A DNA stretch of 32,672 nucleotides from Flavobacteriaceae bacterium (GTDB lineage: Bacteria; Bacteroidota; Bacteroidia; Flavobacteriales; Flavobacteriaceae), in assembly GCA_002862715.1 (NCBI GenBank), contig PKDV01000010.1, positions 1 through 32,672 on the forward strand, in the 5' to 3' direction. Position 1 is the stretch's first letter. Each line of letters begins with the position of its first letter. This document shows, piece after piece, positions 14,194 through 22,917 of this stretch. A program made the translations under genes and the position numbers. The notes beneath the pieces were generated by a model, which did not search any database, had not been told where the DNA came from, and worked only from the letters and a program-made list of their open reading frames with translations.

Positions 14194-15158
14194 TTTTTTT
14201 TTTCAATTAATTTTATTGTTTTTTCAACAATTGTTTCAGAATCAAGCCCATATTTTTTCATCAATAAGCGTGGCGTACCTGACTCACCGAAAGTGTCGTT
14301 TGTTGCAACATAAGATTGTATTGTAGGTTTTCTTTTTGAAAGAAATCCCGCAATACTTTCGCCTAAACCCCCTATGTAGTTATGTTCTTCACACGTAATA
14401 ATTGCACCTGTTTTTTTTACAGACTCAAGAATTATATCTTCATCTAGCGGTTTTATCGTATGAATATTTATAATATCACAGCTAATACCTTTTTTGTTTA
14501 ATTTCTTACATGCTTCCAGAGATTCCCAAACCAGATGTCCGGTGGCAACAATTGTTACATCATTGCCATTTTGTAATTTAATTCCTTTACCTATTTCAAA
14601 TGGAATTTCAGTTGAAAAGTTTGGTACTTTTGGGCGCCCAAATCTTAGATAAACCGGTCCTAAAAAATTTGCAACTGCGTGGGTAGCTTTTCTAGTTTGT
14701 TCATAATCACAGGTATTAATTACAGTCATCCCAGGAAGCATTTTCATTAAACCTAAATCTTCCAAAATTTGATGAGTAGCTCCATCTTCTCCTAAAGTTA
14801 TTCCAGCATGAGAAGCACATATTTTGACATTTTTATTTGAATATGCTATTGATTGACGAATTTGATCATATACTCTTCCAGTCGAAAAGTTTGCAAAAGT
14901 TCCTGTGAAAGGAATTTTACCACCTATTGTTAAACCTGCGGCAATACCCATCATGTTAGCCTCAGCAATTCCAATTTGGAAAAATCTTTCAGGAAAATTC
15001 TTTTTAAAATCTCCCATTTTTAAAGATCCAGTCAAATCAGCACAAAGTGCCACAATATTTTTATTAATTTTTCCAACTTCTAGCAGGCCAACACCAAATC
15101 CAGTCCTTGTATCAATTTTTTCATTGAACGAATAATTTTTTAAATCAGTAGTCCCCAT
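14175..15158 (-). CDS. Transketolase, C-terminal subunit
   Basis: 327-residue half of a split transketolase: pyrimidine-binding domain plus C-terminal domain. Signs are TRTGFGVGLLEV at the start, GIAEANMMGIAAGL with the conserved Glu that activates TPP, ASHAGITLGEDGATHQ, and a C-terminal domain with VTIVATGHLV. It joins the pentose phosphate pathway with the N-terminal subunit encoded directly upstream. ATG 15158 overlaps that gene by 14 nt; ATG 15185 is also in frame but would overlap by 41 nt and add an atypical leader. A DXS-like role is less likely, because the N-terminal partner is transketolase-type. Confidence 0.92.
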   Translation of the reverse strand: MGTTDLKNYSFNEKIDTRTGFGVGLLEVGKINKNIVALCADLTGSLKMGDFKKNFPERFFQIGIAEANMMGIAAGLTIGGKIPFTGTFANFSTGRVYDQIRQSIAYSNKNVKICASHAGITLGEDGATHQILEDLGLMKMLPGMTVINTCDYEQTRKATHAVANFLGPVYLRFGRPKVPNFSTEIPFEIGKGIKLQNGNDVTIVATGHLVWESLEACKKLNKKGISCDIINIHTIKPLDEDIILESVKKTGAIITCEEHNYIGGLGESIAGFLSKRKPTIQSYVATNDTFGESGTPRLLMKKYGLDSETIVEKTIKLIEKKNQLSSK

Positions 15159-16062
15159 GAGTTTCTTTATTTTGCGAAAGAGCATTTTTTAATTCTTCAT
15201 CATTGGGTGCTTTACCATGCCAAGCGTGTGTATGCATCATAAAATCTACACCATTTCCCATAATAGTGTGCAATAAAATCGCTATTGGTTTTTGTTTTTT
15301 AGTTTCTTTTTTAGCAATATCCATAACTTCAATAATGTTAGATATATTATTACCATCATCAACTTCAAATACAATCCAATTAAATGACTCCAGTTTTTTC
15401 TTAAGATTACCTAAAGAGAGGACATCTTCAGTTGAACCATCAATTTGTTGTTTATTATAATCAATAGTGGATATTAAATTATCGACTTTTTTTGAACCGG
15501 CATACATGATTGCTTCCCAATTTTGACCCTCTTGTAATTCACCATCACCATGTAGACTATACACTATTGATTTATCTCCATTAAGTTTTTTTGATAAACA
15601 CGCACCGATAGCCACAGAGAGTCCTTGACCTAAGGAACCAGAAGAAATCCTGACACCAGGAAGCCCCTCGTGGGTAGTTGGATGCCCCTGAAGTCTAGAA
15701 TTAATTTTTCTAAAGGTTGAAAGCTCAGAAATTTCAAAAAAACCATTTCTTGCAAGAACACTATAATATACCGGTGAAATATGTCCATTTGATAAAAAAA
15801 ACAAATCCTCGTGTTCTCCATCCATGGAGAATTGATTTTTCGAATTCATTACATGAAAAAAAAGTACTACAAAAAATTCAGCACAACCAAGAGATCCACC
15901 TGGGTGGCCTGAATTTACTCCATGAACCATTCTCAAAATATCTCTTCTGACTTGAGGCACTAATTCTTCTAATTTTTTGATATTTTTCACAATTGTAAAA
16001 GTAAAGTTTTGAATTAAATTATATCCTTGGGTACTTTTTTTTTTCAAAAAATTAATAAACAT
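15145..16062 (-). CDS. Transketolase, N-terminal (TPP-binding) subunit
   Basis: TPP-pyrophosphate-binding half of a split transketolase. Conserved parts are VRRDILRMVHGVNSGHPGGS, LSNGHISPVYYSVL, GSLGQGLSVAIG and the TPP motif GDGELQEGQNWEA; the end includes HTIMGNGVDFMM and HAWHGKAP. From ATG 16062 it has 305 residues, about 24 more than relatives as I remember them. GTG 15990 (giving MKNIKKLEELVPQVRRDIL) matches the usual N-terminus, so that may be the real start. It is co-transcribed with the C-terminal subunit (14-nt overlap). Divergent from tgt, with a 46-bp gap that holds no clear -7 box. Confidence 0.9.
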   Translation of the reverse strand: MFINFLKKKSTQGYNLIQNFTFTIVKNIKKLEELVPQVRRDILRMVHGVNSGHPGGSLGCAEFFVVLFFHVMNSKNQFSMDGEHEDLFFLSNGHISPVYYSVLARNGFFEISELSTFRKINSRLQGHPTTHEGLPGVRISSGSLGQGLSVAIGACLSKKLNGDKSIVYSLHGDGELQEGQNWEAIMYAGSKKVDNLISTIDYNKQQIDGSTEDVLSLGNLKKKLESFNWIVFEVDDGNNISNIIEVMDIAKKETKKQKPIAILLHTIMGNGVDFMMHTHAWHGKAPNDEELKNALSQNKETHGDY

Positions 16063-16108
16063 TTTTAATAAGTAGCGATATATTAACTTTAAAACCTAAT
16101 TTAAACTT

Positions 16109-17239
16109 GTGGAATTTGTATTAAATCACAGATGTAAAAAAACTAGTGCAAGAGCAGGAGTAATTAAGACAGACATGGGGTTAATAAAAACACCAATTTT
16201 TATGCCTGTCGGGACAGCTGCAACTGTTAAAGGAATCCATCAAAAAGATTTAGATGAAGATATTTGTCCTGATATAATACTAGCAAATACGTATCATCTT
16301 TTTTTAAGACCTGGTACAGAAATAATTAAAGGCGCGGGAGGTATTCATAAATTTATGAGCTGGGAAAAACCAATTTTGACTGACAGTGGTGGATATCAAG
16401 TTTATTCATTATCAAAAAAAAGAAAGATTAGCGAAGAAGGTGTTTCATTTCAATCACATATTGATGGGTCAAGATGTTTTTTTTCTCCCGAAAATGTTAT
16501 TGATGCGCAAAGGGCAATAGGATCAAATATAATTATGGCATTTGATGAATGTCCACCGTATCCTTCCACTAGTCCATATATAAAAGATTCAATGGAATTG
16601 ACACACAGGTGGCTTGAAAGATGTATAAAAAGATTTGATGAAACAAAAAAAATGTATGAACAATCGCAAGTTCTTTTCCCCATTGTTCAGGGAGGTACCT
16701 CAAAATATTTTAGACAAAAATCAGCCGAATACATTGCAAAAAAAAATTTATTTGGTAATGCAATCGGTGGTCTGTCAGTTGGTGAGCCATCAGATTTAAT
16801 GTATGAGATGGTAGAAATTACAAACAAAATATTACCATATGATAAGCCAAGATATCTTATGGGTGTTGGAACCCCAATCAATATATTAGAAAATATTTCC
16901 TTAGGTGTTGATATGTTTGATTGCGTGATGCCAACTAGAAATGCTAGAAATGGAATGCTATTTACATCAGAGGGTTTTATTAACATAAAAAATAAAAAAT
17001 GGGAGAAAGATTTTTCATTGTTAGACTCTAATGGGAATAGTTTTGTTGATGAGATTTACACCAAAGCTTATTTAAGGCATTTGTTTGTTACTAATGAGAT
17101 GCTAGGAAAACAAATTGCAACGCTTCACAATTTGAATTTTTATCTTTGGCTGGTGAGAGAATCAAGAAAAAAAATATTAGACAATAATTTTTATGAGTGG
17201 AAAGAAAAAATGGTAAAAAGCATGAACAATAGACTCTAA
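16109..17239 (+). CDS. tgt: Queuine/preQ1 tRNA-guanine transglycosylase
   Basis: Exchanges G34 of tRNA-Tyr/His/Asp/Asn for preQ1 in queuosine synthesis. 376 residues: FMPVGTAATVKG, ILANTYHLFLRPG, TDSGGYQVYS (Asp92), MGVGTP, and the nucleophile in FDCVMPTRNARNG (Asp271). The zinc site is changed. Where Zymomonas-type enzymes have C-x-C-x2-C, this one has Gly309, Ser311 and Asp314; only the fourth ligand, His340 (TLHNL), is kept. The start is GTG 16109, which fits the family's N-terminus. The stop is followed at once by the ATG of the LptF/G-type permease, so both are one operon. Confidence 0.95.
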   Translation: MEFVLNHRCKKTSARAGVIKTDMGLIKTPIFMPVGTAATVKGIHQKDLDEDICPDIILANTYHLFLRPGTEIIKGAGGIHKFMSWEKPILTDSGGYQVYSLSKKRKISEEGVSFQSHIDGSRCFFSPENVIDAQRAIGSNIIMAFDECPPYPSTSPYIKDSMELTHRWLERCIKRFDETKKMYEQSQVLFPIVQGGTSKYFRQKSAEYIAKKNLFGNAIGGLSVGEPSDLMYEMVEITNKILPYDKPRYLMGVGTPINILENISLGVDMFDCVMPTRNARNGMLFTSEGFINIKNKKWEKDFSLLDSNGNSFVDEIYTKAYLRHLFVTNEMLGKQIATLHNLNFYLWLVRESRKKILDNNFYEWKEKMVKSMNNRL

Positions 17240-18316
17240 ATGAAAACACTCGACCTATATATTATAAAGAACTATTTCAAGACTCTAATTGTTATGTTAA
17301 CTATGTTTATTCCAATAAGTGTTTTAGTCGATCTATCTCAAAATATAGATAAGTTTAAACAGCATGATCTTTCGTTTAATGAAATTTTGATTCATTATTA
17401 TGATTTCGTTTGGGTATTTGGATACATGCTTTTCCCAATATTCTTATTTCTCTCTGTTATTTGGTTTACTTCAAAACTAGCAATGAATTCTGAAATAATT
17501 GCGATTTTGAGTTCTGGAATTTCATTTTATCGTTTTTTATTTCCATTTGTAATTTCTGCATGTATTGTTACAGTTATTGCTTTTTTTTCAAGTATGTTCT
17601 TCGTTCCAAATGCTAGCAAGAATTATAATGATTTTGAATATAAATTCATTAACAAGTCCAAAAAAATTAGAAAAACTGAAAATATTTATAAACAAATTAG
17701 CGACGATGATTTTATTTACGTTAGTAATTATAATTCTAATAGAAATATTGGATATAATTTTGCTTGGGAAAGTTTTGATGGCAATAAATTAAAATATAAA
17801 ATAAATGCACAAAATATAAGATGGATAGAAAAAGATACTATTCACAGATTAACAAATTTTTTTGAAAGAAAAATTATTAATAATAAAGAAATAATTAGAT
17901 TTAAAAAAAGACTTGATACTTTGCTTCCCATTGATCTTGAATCAATTTCTCCGACAATTTATAAAGCGCAAACCTTGAATTTTTTTGAACTAAATGAATT
18001 CATTGACTTTGAAAATAAAAATGGTAGTCCATTAATAAACCAACATTTATTTGAGCGAAATAAAAGGTGGTCAATTCCTGTTTCTGCACTAATTTTAACA
18101 ATTATTGCTGTAGCTGTATCTTCATTTAAAAAAAGAGGAGGGATTGGTTTAAACCTAGCAGCAGGAATAATCATCGCTTTTATATATATTTTTTTCGACA
18201 AAATTTTTGAGGTAATGGTTGAAAAATCGAATTTTAGTCCTTGGATAGCAGCTTGGACTCCAAATTTCATATTTTTTCTGATTTCTATTTATATGTTGAA
18301 AAATGCAAAAAAGTAA
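17240..18316 (+). CDS. LptF/LptG-family LPS-export permease
   Basis: 358-residue inner-membrane permease of the YjgP/YjgQ family, which with LptB forms the ABC transporter that extracts LPS. The start LDLYIIKNYFKTLIVML and the following FLFLSVIWFTSKLAMNSEIIAILSSGIS segment are typical, with three N-terminal spans, a periplasmic beta-jellyroll-like region (about 130-265), and three C-terminal spans from VSALILTIIAV on. Whether it is LptF or LptG cannot be told. It begins on the base after the tgt stop and overlaps the DMT gene by 14 nt; the tgt-lptF/G pair is common in Bacteroidota. Confidence 0.92.
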   Translation: MKTLDLYIIKNYFKTLIVMLTMFIPISVLVDLSQNIDKFKQHDLSFNEILIHYYDFVWVFGYMLFPIFLFLSVIWFTSKLAMNSEIIAILSSGISFYRFLFPFVISACIVTVIAFFSSMFFVPNASKNYNDFEYKFINKSKKIRKTENIYKQISDDDFIYVSNYNSNRNIGYNFAWESFDGNKLKYKINAQNIRWIEKDTIHRLTNFFERKIINNKEIIRFKKRLDTLLPIDLESISPTIYKAQTLNFFELNEFIDFENKNGSPLINQHLFERNKRWSIPVSALILTIIAVAVSSFKKRGGIGLNLAAGIIIAFIYIFFDKIFEVMVEKSNFSPWIAAWTPNFIFFLISIYMLKNAKK

Positions 18317-19181
18317 ATTTAAAAGTTTATTACATTATCATTTTATCGTATTTATTTTTGGCTTCACAGCAGTTCTTGGTGCGTTGATTTCGTTAGACGC
18401 AACCCCATTAGTGTGGTATCGCATGGTTATTGGAACATTAGGCTTAGGAATTGTATTATTCATTTTAAAACAATCTTTTATTGTTTCTAGAACTATTTTT
18501 TTTGTTGCAATTTTAAGTGGAATAATGATTTCTTTACATTGGATCACATTCTTCGGTGCCGTAAAGCAATCAAGCGTTTCATTGACTCTATCCGTATTAT
18601 CATCGGGAGCATTTATAACTTCATTATTAGAACCTATTTTTTATAAAAGAAAAATAATTTTATATGAGGTCTTGTTTGGATTATTAATAATAATTGGTTT
18701 GATACTTATATTAAACACTCAAATTGATAATTTAAGGGGATTTGTTTATGCAATAATTTCAACATTTCTAGCAGTTGGTTTTACTTTAATTAATGGAAAA
18801 TATGTTAACAAAACAAACCCATATGTTTTGTCTTTTTATGAATTACTTGTCGGTAGTTTAGTTGTTAGTATTGTTATAATAATTGGCGGTGGTTTTTCAG
18901 TTGAGTTTTTCATGATTAGTAGAGAAGATTTGATTTGGATTGTAATTTTAGCATTAATTTGCACATCTTACGCATTTGTAATTTCAATAGTTGTTATGAG
19001 AGAATTGTCACCATACTCAATTATGTTAGGAATTAATATGGAGCCTGTTTATGGGATATTGTTGGCCATAATCATTTTTGGTGAAAAAGAGAAAATGAGC
19101 CCTACTTTCTATTTTGGTTTGTTTATAATTTTAATTTCAGTCTTATTAAACGGCTATTTAAAAATTTTCAAATCAAAATAA
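18303..19181 (+). CDS. DMT-superfamily (EamA) transporter
   Basis: 292-residue membrane protein with about ten hydrophobic spans in two repeated EamA halves. The first half has FIFGFTAVLGALISLDATPLVW split by the usual loop, and GIMISLHWITFFGAVKQSS. The second half has VYAIISTFLAVGFTLING and the characteristic LSPYSIMLGINMEPVYGILLA ending with a helix. EamA members export metabolites or amino acids; the substrate is unknown. It overlaps the permease gene by 14 nt, so it is third in the tgt operon. Confidence 0.88.
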   Translation: MQKSKFKSLLHYHFIVFIFGFTAVLGALISLDATPLVWYRMVIGTLGLGIVLFILKQSFIVSRTIFFVAILSGIMISLHWITFFGAVKQSSVSLTLSVLSSGAFITSLLEPIFYKRKIILYEVLFGLLIIIGLILILNTQIDNLRGFVYAIISTFLAVGFTLINGKYVNKTNPYVLSFYELLVGSLVVSIVIIIGGGFSVEFFMISREDLIWIVILALICTSYAFVISIVVMRELSPYSIMLGINMEPVYGILLAIIIFGEKEKMSPTFYFGLFIILISVLLNGYLKIFKSK

Positions 19182-19209
19182 GTTAGTTTTTATCAGCATT
19201 CAAAATAAT

Positions 19210-19217
19210 TATATTTG
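19210..19217 (+). promoter_or_regulatory. -7 promoter element of accA
   Basis: TATATTTG, an exact consensus match, ends 17 nt before the accA ATG in the 53-bp gap behind the DMT gene. No clear -33 TTG is seen. Confidence 0.45.
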
Positions 19218-19234
19218 TATTTAATATTAGATTC

Positions 19235-20188
19235 ATGGAATATCTTGATTTTGAACAACCAATCAAAGAGCTTGACCAACAATTAAAAAAGTGTCAAAAT
19301 ATTGGTGAAGAAAGTGATGTTGATGTTACACAAACATGTAATAATATTAATAAAAGACTTGAAGTTTTAAAGAAGGAAATTTACTCTAATTTAACTCCAT
19401 GGCAAAGAGTTCAAGTATCTAGACATCCATCTAGACCTTACACATTAGATTACATAAAAGCTATAACTAATGATGTTTTTTTAGAACTTCATGGAGACAG
19501 AAATTTTAGTGATGATAAAGCAATCATTGGTGGTCTTGGTAAAATTAATCAGCAGAGTTTTATGTTCATTGGTCACCAGAAGGGATATAACACCAAAACA
19601 AGACAATATAGAAACTTTGGAATGGCAAACCCTGAGGGATACAGGAAAGCACTTAGATTAATGAAATCAGCTGAAAAATTTAACATACCTATAGTTTCGT
19701 TTATTGACACGCCTGGAGCCTATCCTGGGCTTGAAGCTGAAGAAAGAGGTCAAGGAGAGGCAATAGCCAAAAATATATTCGAAATGTCACATTTAAAAAC
19801 CCCGATTATAATAATAGTCATTGGAGAAGGCGCTTCAGGAGGAGCTTTGGGAATTGGAGTTGGGGACAGGATATACATGCTTGAAAATACATGGTATTCT
19901 GTAATCTCTCCAGAGTCTTGTTCATCAATTTTGTGGAGAAGTTGGGAAAATAAAGAACAAGCTGCAGATGCATTGAAGCTTACCGCCAAAGACATGAAAA
20001 AGCAAAAATTAATTGATGCAATAATTAAAGAACCTGTTGGAGGCGCACATTCAGATAGAAACTTAATGTTTGATACTGTAAAAAAATCAATATTAAAAAC
20101 TTTTGATGAATTAAAAGATGTCCCAAAACAAAAACTAATAGACTTAAGAAGAAAAAAGTTTTTTTCTATGGGTGTTTTTAATGGTTAA
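19235..20188 (+). CDS. accA: Acetyl-CoA carboxylase carboxyltransferase subunit alpha
   Basis: With AccD it moves the carboxyl group from biotin to acetyl-CoA, giving malonyl-CoA for fatty acids. 317 residues, as usual. The N-terminal [13 protein letters not shown] helix, [20 protein letters not shown], the crotonase-fold segments [19 protein letters not shown] and [15 protein letters not shown], and [10 protein letters not shown] are all conserved. accD is not in the window. It has its own -7 box and is followed after 91 bp by dnaB on the same strand. Confidence 0.97.
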   Translation: MEYLDFEQPIKELDQQLKKCQNIGEESDVDVTQTCNNINKRLEVLKKEIYSNLTPWQRVQVSRHPSRPYTLDYIKAITNDVFLELHGDRNFSDDKAIIGGLGKINQQSFMFIGHQKGYNTKTRQYRNFGMANPEGYRKALRLMKSAEKFNIPIVSFIDTPGAYPGLEAEERGQGEAIAKNIFEMSHLKTPIIIIVIGEGASGGALGIGVGDRIYMLENTWYSVISPESCSSILWRSWENKEQAADALKLTAKDMKKQKLIDAIIKEPVGGAHSDRNLMFDTVKKSILKTFDELKDVPKQKLIDLRRKKFFSMGVFNG

Positions 20189-20279
20189 TTTTATTTATTA
20201 ACATTTTTCAAAAAATTATTAACTTTTGATGTTTGTTATTTTCTGGAGGATTTTTCTATCAATTTATTAGTTTAGTGGT

Positions 20280-21794
20280 GTGGAAAAAAAACAATTTTCA
20301 AGTTCTATTAACAAAATAATTCCTGTAGTAAAACTTCAACAGGGAAAGTTGCCACCTCAGGTTTTAGACTTCGAGGAAGTAGTCCTAGGAGCAATGATGA
20401 TTGATAAAAAAGGTGTTGACGAAGTAATTGATATACTGAACCCTGAAGCTTTTTATAGTGAATCTCATAACTTAATTTTTACTGCAATGGTAAAATTATT
20501 TGAGGAAACAAAACCAATTGACTTATTAACAGTTTCATCTCAATTAAAAAAAGAAAATAAATTAAATCAAGTTGGTGGTGATTTTTATTTAATTCAACTA
20601 ACTAAAAAAGTTTCATCATCTGCTCACATAGTTTACCATGCAAGAATTATTCTTCAAAAATATATACAACGAAGACTTATAAAAATTTCAAATGAAATTA
20701 TTGAAGATGCTTATGACGAGACTAAGGATGTATTTGATATGTTAGATAATGCTGAATCAAAATTATATGAAGTTACTCAAGGAAATATTAAAAAAACTAC
20801 TGTACAAGCCCGTGATTTAGTAATTCAAGCAAAAAATAAAATTGAAGAAATTGCGAATAAAGAAGGTATGAGTGGAGTCCCATCTGGTTTCACAAAAATT
20901 GACAAAATAACTTCAGGATGGCAAAATAGCGATTTAATTATCGTCGCTGGTAGACCTGGTATGGGAAAAACTGCTTTTACACTCACTATGGCAAGAAATA
21001 TTGCAATAGATCAAAAGATTCCAATTGCTTTTTTCTCATTAGAAATGTCATCTGTACAATTAATCACTAGACTTATTTCTTCAGAAACAGGTTTATCATC
21101 TGATAAACTTAGAACTGGAAAATTGGAAGACCATGAATGGAAGCAATTAAACGTAAAAGTTTCTGAGCTTGAAAATGCTCCATTATATATAGATGATTCC
21201 CCTTCACTATCAATTTTTGATTTAAGAGCAAAAGCGAGAAGACTTAGTTCACAATTTGGAATTAAAATTATTGTTATTGATTATTTACAGCTGATGACAC
21301 CAGGAGGAAGTAACAAATCTGGAAACAGAGAGCAAGAAATATCAACAATTTCAAGAAATTTAAAAGCATTAGCTAAGGAGTTAGATATTGCGGTTATCGC
21401 TTTATCCCAATTATCAAGAGCAGTTGAGACTAGGGGTGGTAGTAAGCGTCCTCAACTTTCTGATTTAAGAGAATCTGGTGCGATAGAACAGGATGCAGAT
21501 TTAGTAACTTTTATTTACAGGCCAGAATATTACAAAATGGATGAATGGGATGATGATGAAAGAACTCCTGCAAGTGGCCAAGCGGAATTTATCATTGCTA
21601 AACACAGAAACGGTGGTCTAGATAGTATAAGACTTAAATTTGTTAAGGGCATTGGTAAATTTGAAAATTTAGATGATTTTTCAAACCAACAACAGTACTT
21701 CTCAAAAATAAATTACAACAAGGATTTTAATGATAATGATGTCCAAGAAGGTAATTTTTTTGATAAAAAAAGTGAAGATGACGTGCCTTTTTAA
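20280..21794 (+). CDS. dnaB: Replicative DNA helicase DnaB
   Basis: Hexameric 5'-3' helicase of the replication fork. 504 residues: N-terminal domain from LPPQVLDFEEVVLGAMMID, a linker, then the RecA-like motor with Walker A GRPGMGKTAF, Walker B IKIIVIDYLQLMTP and the arginine-finger region AKHRNGGLDSIRLKF. GTG 20280 is the first usable codon and fits the family's short N-terminal tail; there is no ATG before the conserved domain. Its 91-bp upstream gap shows no convincing promoter. Convergent with rplT, 11 bp apart and without a terminator hairpin. Confidence 0.96.
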   Translation: MEKKQFSSSINKIIPVVKLQQGKLPPQVLDFEEVVLGAMMIDKKGVDEVIDILNPEAFYSESHNLIFTAMVKLFEETKPIDLLTVSSQLKKENKLNQVGGDFYLIQLTKKVSSSAHIVYHARIILQKYIQRRLIKISNEIIEDAYDETKDVFDMLDNAESKLYEVTQGNIKKTTVQARDLVIQAKNKIEEIANKEGMSGVPSGFTKIDKITSGWQNSDLIIVAGRPGMGKTAFTLTMARNIAIDQKIPIAFFSLEMSSVQLITRLISSETGLSSDKLRTGKLEDHEWKQLNVKVSELENAPLYIDDSPSLSIFDLRAKARRLSSQFGIKIIVIDYLQLMTPGGSNKSGNREQEISTISRNLKALAKELDIAVIALSQLSRAVETRGGSKRPQLSDLRESGAIEQDADLVTFIYRPEYYKMDEWDDDERTPASGQAEFIIAKHRNGGLDSIRLKFVKGIGKFENLDDFSNQQQYFSKINYNKDFNDNDVQEGNFFDKKSEDDVPF

Positions 21795-21805
21795 TTTAAA
21801 AAAGT

Positions 21806-22150
21806 CTATTTAATTTTTTCAATAATTGCTTTGAAAACATCGGGGTGATTCATTGCTATGTCAGCCAAAACCTTTCTATTCAATAAAACATTTTTTTCTT
21901 GAATCTTATTAATTAGTTCGGAGTATGACATTCCATATAACCTTGCACCTGCATTAATCCGTAGTATCCATAAAGATCTAAAACTACGTTTTTTATTTCT
22001 TCTATCTCTGTAAGCGTATAGCATTCCTTTTTCAAATGCATTTTTTGCAATTGTCCAAACATTTTTTCTTCTTCCAAAATAACCTTTGGTTTTCTTAAAA
22101 ATCTTTTTTTTTCTTGCTTTTGTAGCGACAGAGTTAACGGATCGTGGCAT
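21806..22150 (-). CDS. rplT: 50S ribosomal protein L20
   Basis: 114 residues, rRNA-binding and needed early in 50S assembly. The start [18 protein letters not shown] and the [18 protein letters not shown] and [14 protein letters not shown] segments are canonical. Last gene of thrS-infC-rpmI-rplT, 6 nt behind rpmI. In other bacteria L20 represses this operon by binding a leader; no such leader is visible before rpmI here (only 8 nt lie between infC and rpmI). Confidence 0.98.
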   Translation of the reverse strand: MPRSVNSVATKARKKKIFKKTKGYFGRRKNVWTIAKNAFEKGMLYAYRDRRNKKRSFRSLWILRINAGARLYGMSYSELINKIQEKNVLLNRKVLADIAMNHPDVFKAIIEKIK

Positions 22151-22156
22151 TTTTTA

Positions 22157-22354
22157 TTATTTTAATCTTAGTTGTTTTTTTACATTTTTTACATCACTGT
22201 CATCAACCAATGTACTGTGTGTAAGTTTCAGTTTTCTTTTATTTGACTTTTTTGTTAGGATATGGCTTTTGAATGCGTGTTTCCTTTTGATTTTTCCGCT
22301 GGATGTTAGTTTAAATCTTTTTTTTGCACTTGATTTTGTTTTCATTTTTGGCAT
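22157..22354 (-). CDS. rpmI: 50S ribosomal protein L35
   Basis: 65 residues, highly basic, with the family's [17 protein letters not shown] start and [18 protein letters not shown] core. It lies 8 nt behind infC and 6 nt ahead of rplT in the conserved operon. Confidence 0.98.
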   Translation of the reverse strand: MPKMKTKSSAKKRFKLTSSGKIKRKHAFKSHILTKKSNKRKLKLTHSTLVDDSDVKNVKKQLRLK

Positions 22355-22362
22355 GGCTTCGA

Positions 22363-22914
22363 TTATTTTTTTGGATTTATTAGCATTATCATTCTTTTTC
22401 CTTCGAGTTTTGGTAATTGTTCAACTTTTCCATATTTCTCTAAATCTTGCGCTAATCTAAGCAATAAAATTTGTCCTTGTTCTTTAAAAATTATTGAACG
22501 CCCTTTAAAAAAGACAAAAGCCTTTAATTTAGCACCCTCCTCCAAAAATTTTACAGCATGTTTTTTCTTAAATTCATAATCATGATCGTCAGTCTGTGGT
22601 CCGAACCTAATTTCTTTGATTATAACTTTTGAGGCATTTGATTTAATTATTTTTTCTTTTTTTCTTTGTTCATAAAGAAACTTCTTATAGTCAATAATTT
22701 TACATACGGGCGGTACTGCATTTGGAGAAATTTCAACCAAATCTAGTTCAAGCTTACTTGCTTTTGATAGTGCAGAATTTAAACTGTATATTCCCATTTC
22801 AACATTTTCACCAACCAGACGTACTTCATTGCTTCGAATTTTTTCGTTGATTCTGTGTTTGTCTTCTTTTATTATTCTTGAAGGTCCTCTGCTTCTTCTT
22901 CTTCTTATAGCTAT
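22363..22914 (-). CDS. infC: Translation initiation factor IF-3, with AUA start
   Basis: IF-3 checks the start codon and fMet-tRNA on the 30S subunit and prevents subunit joining. The first ATG in frame gives a protein lacking its N-terminus, but upstream the frame encodes the usual N-terminal part: [12 protein letters not shown], then [20 protein letters not shown]. It stays open only as far as the thrS stop (TAA, 22918-22920); between are GTC, ATA, GCT. So the start must be near-cognate, most likely ATA 22914, giving 183 residues, normal for IF-3. infC starts with a rare codon in many bacteria (AUU in E. coli), by which IF-3 represses itself. Core motifs [28 protein letters not shown] and VFFKGRS are intact. 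thrS and infC share one frame. Confidence 0.93.
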   Translation of the reverse strand: MAIRRRRSRGPSRIIKEDKHRINEKIRSNEVRLVGENVEMGIYSLNSALSKASKLELDLVEISPNAVPPVCKIIDYKKFLYEQRKKEKIIKSNASKVIIKEIRFGPQTDDHDYEFKKKHAVKFLEEGAKLKAFVFFKGRSIIFKEQGQILLLRLAQDLEKYGKVEQLPKLEGKRMIMLINPKK

Positions 22915-22917
22915 GAC

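Noticed and set aside
22363-22797. infC as an N-terminally truncated pseudogene
   Set aside because: The missing N-terminus is encoded in frame upstream and matches IF-3 well; only a standard start codon is lacking, which is normal for infC.
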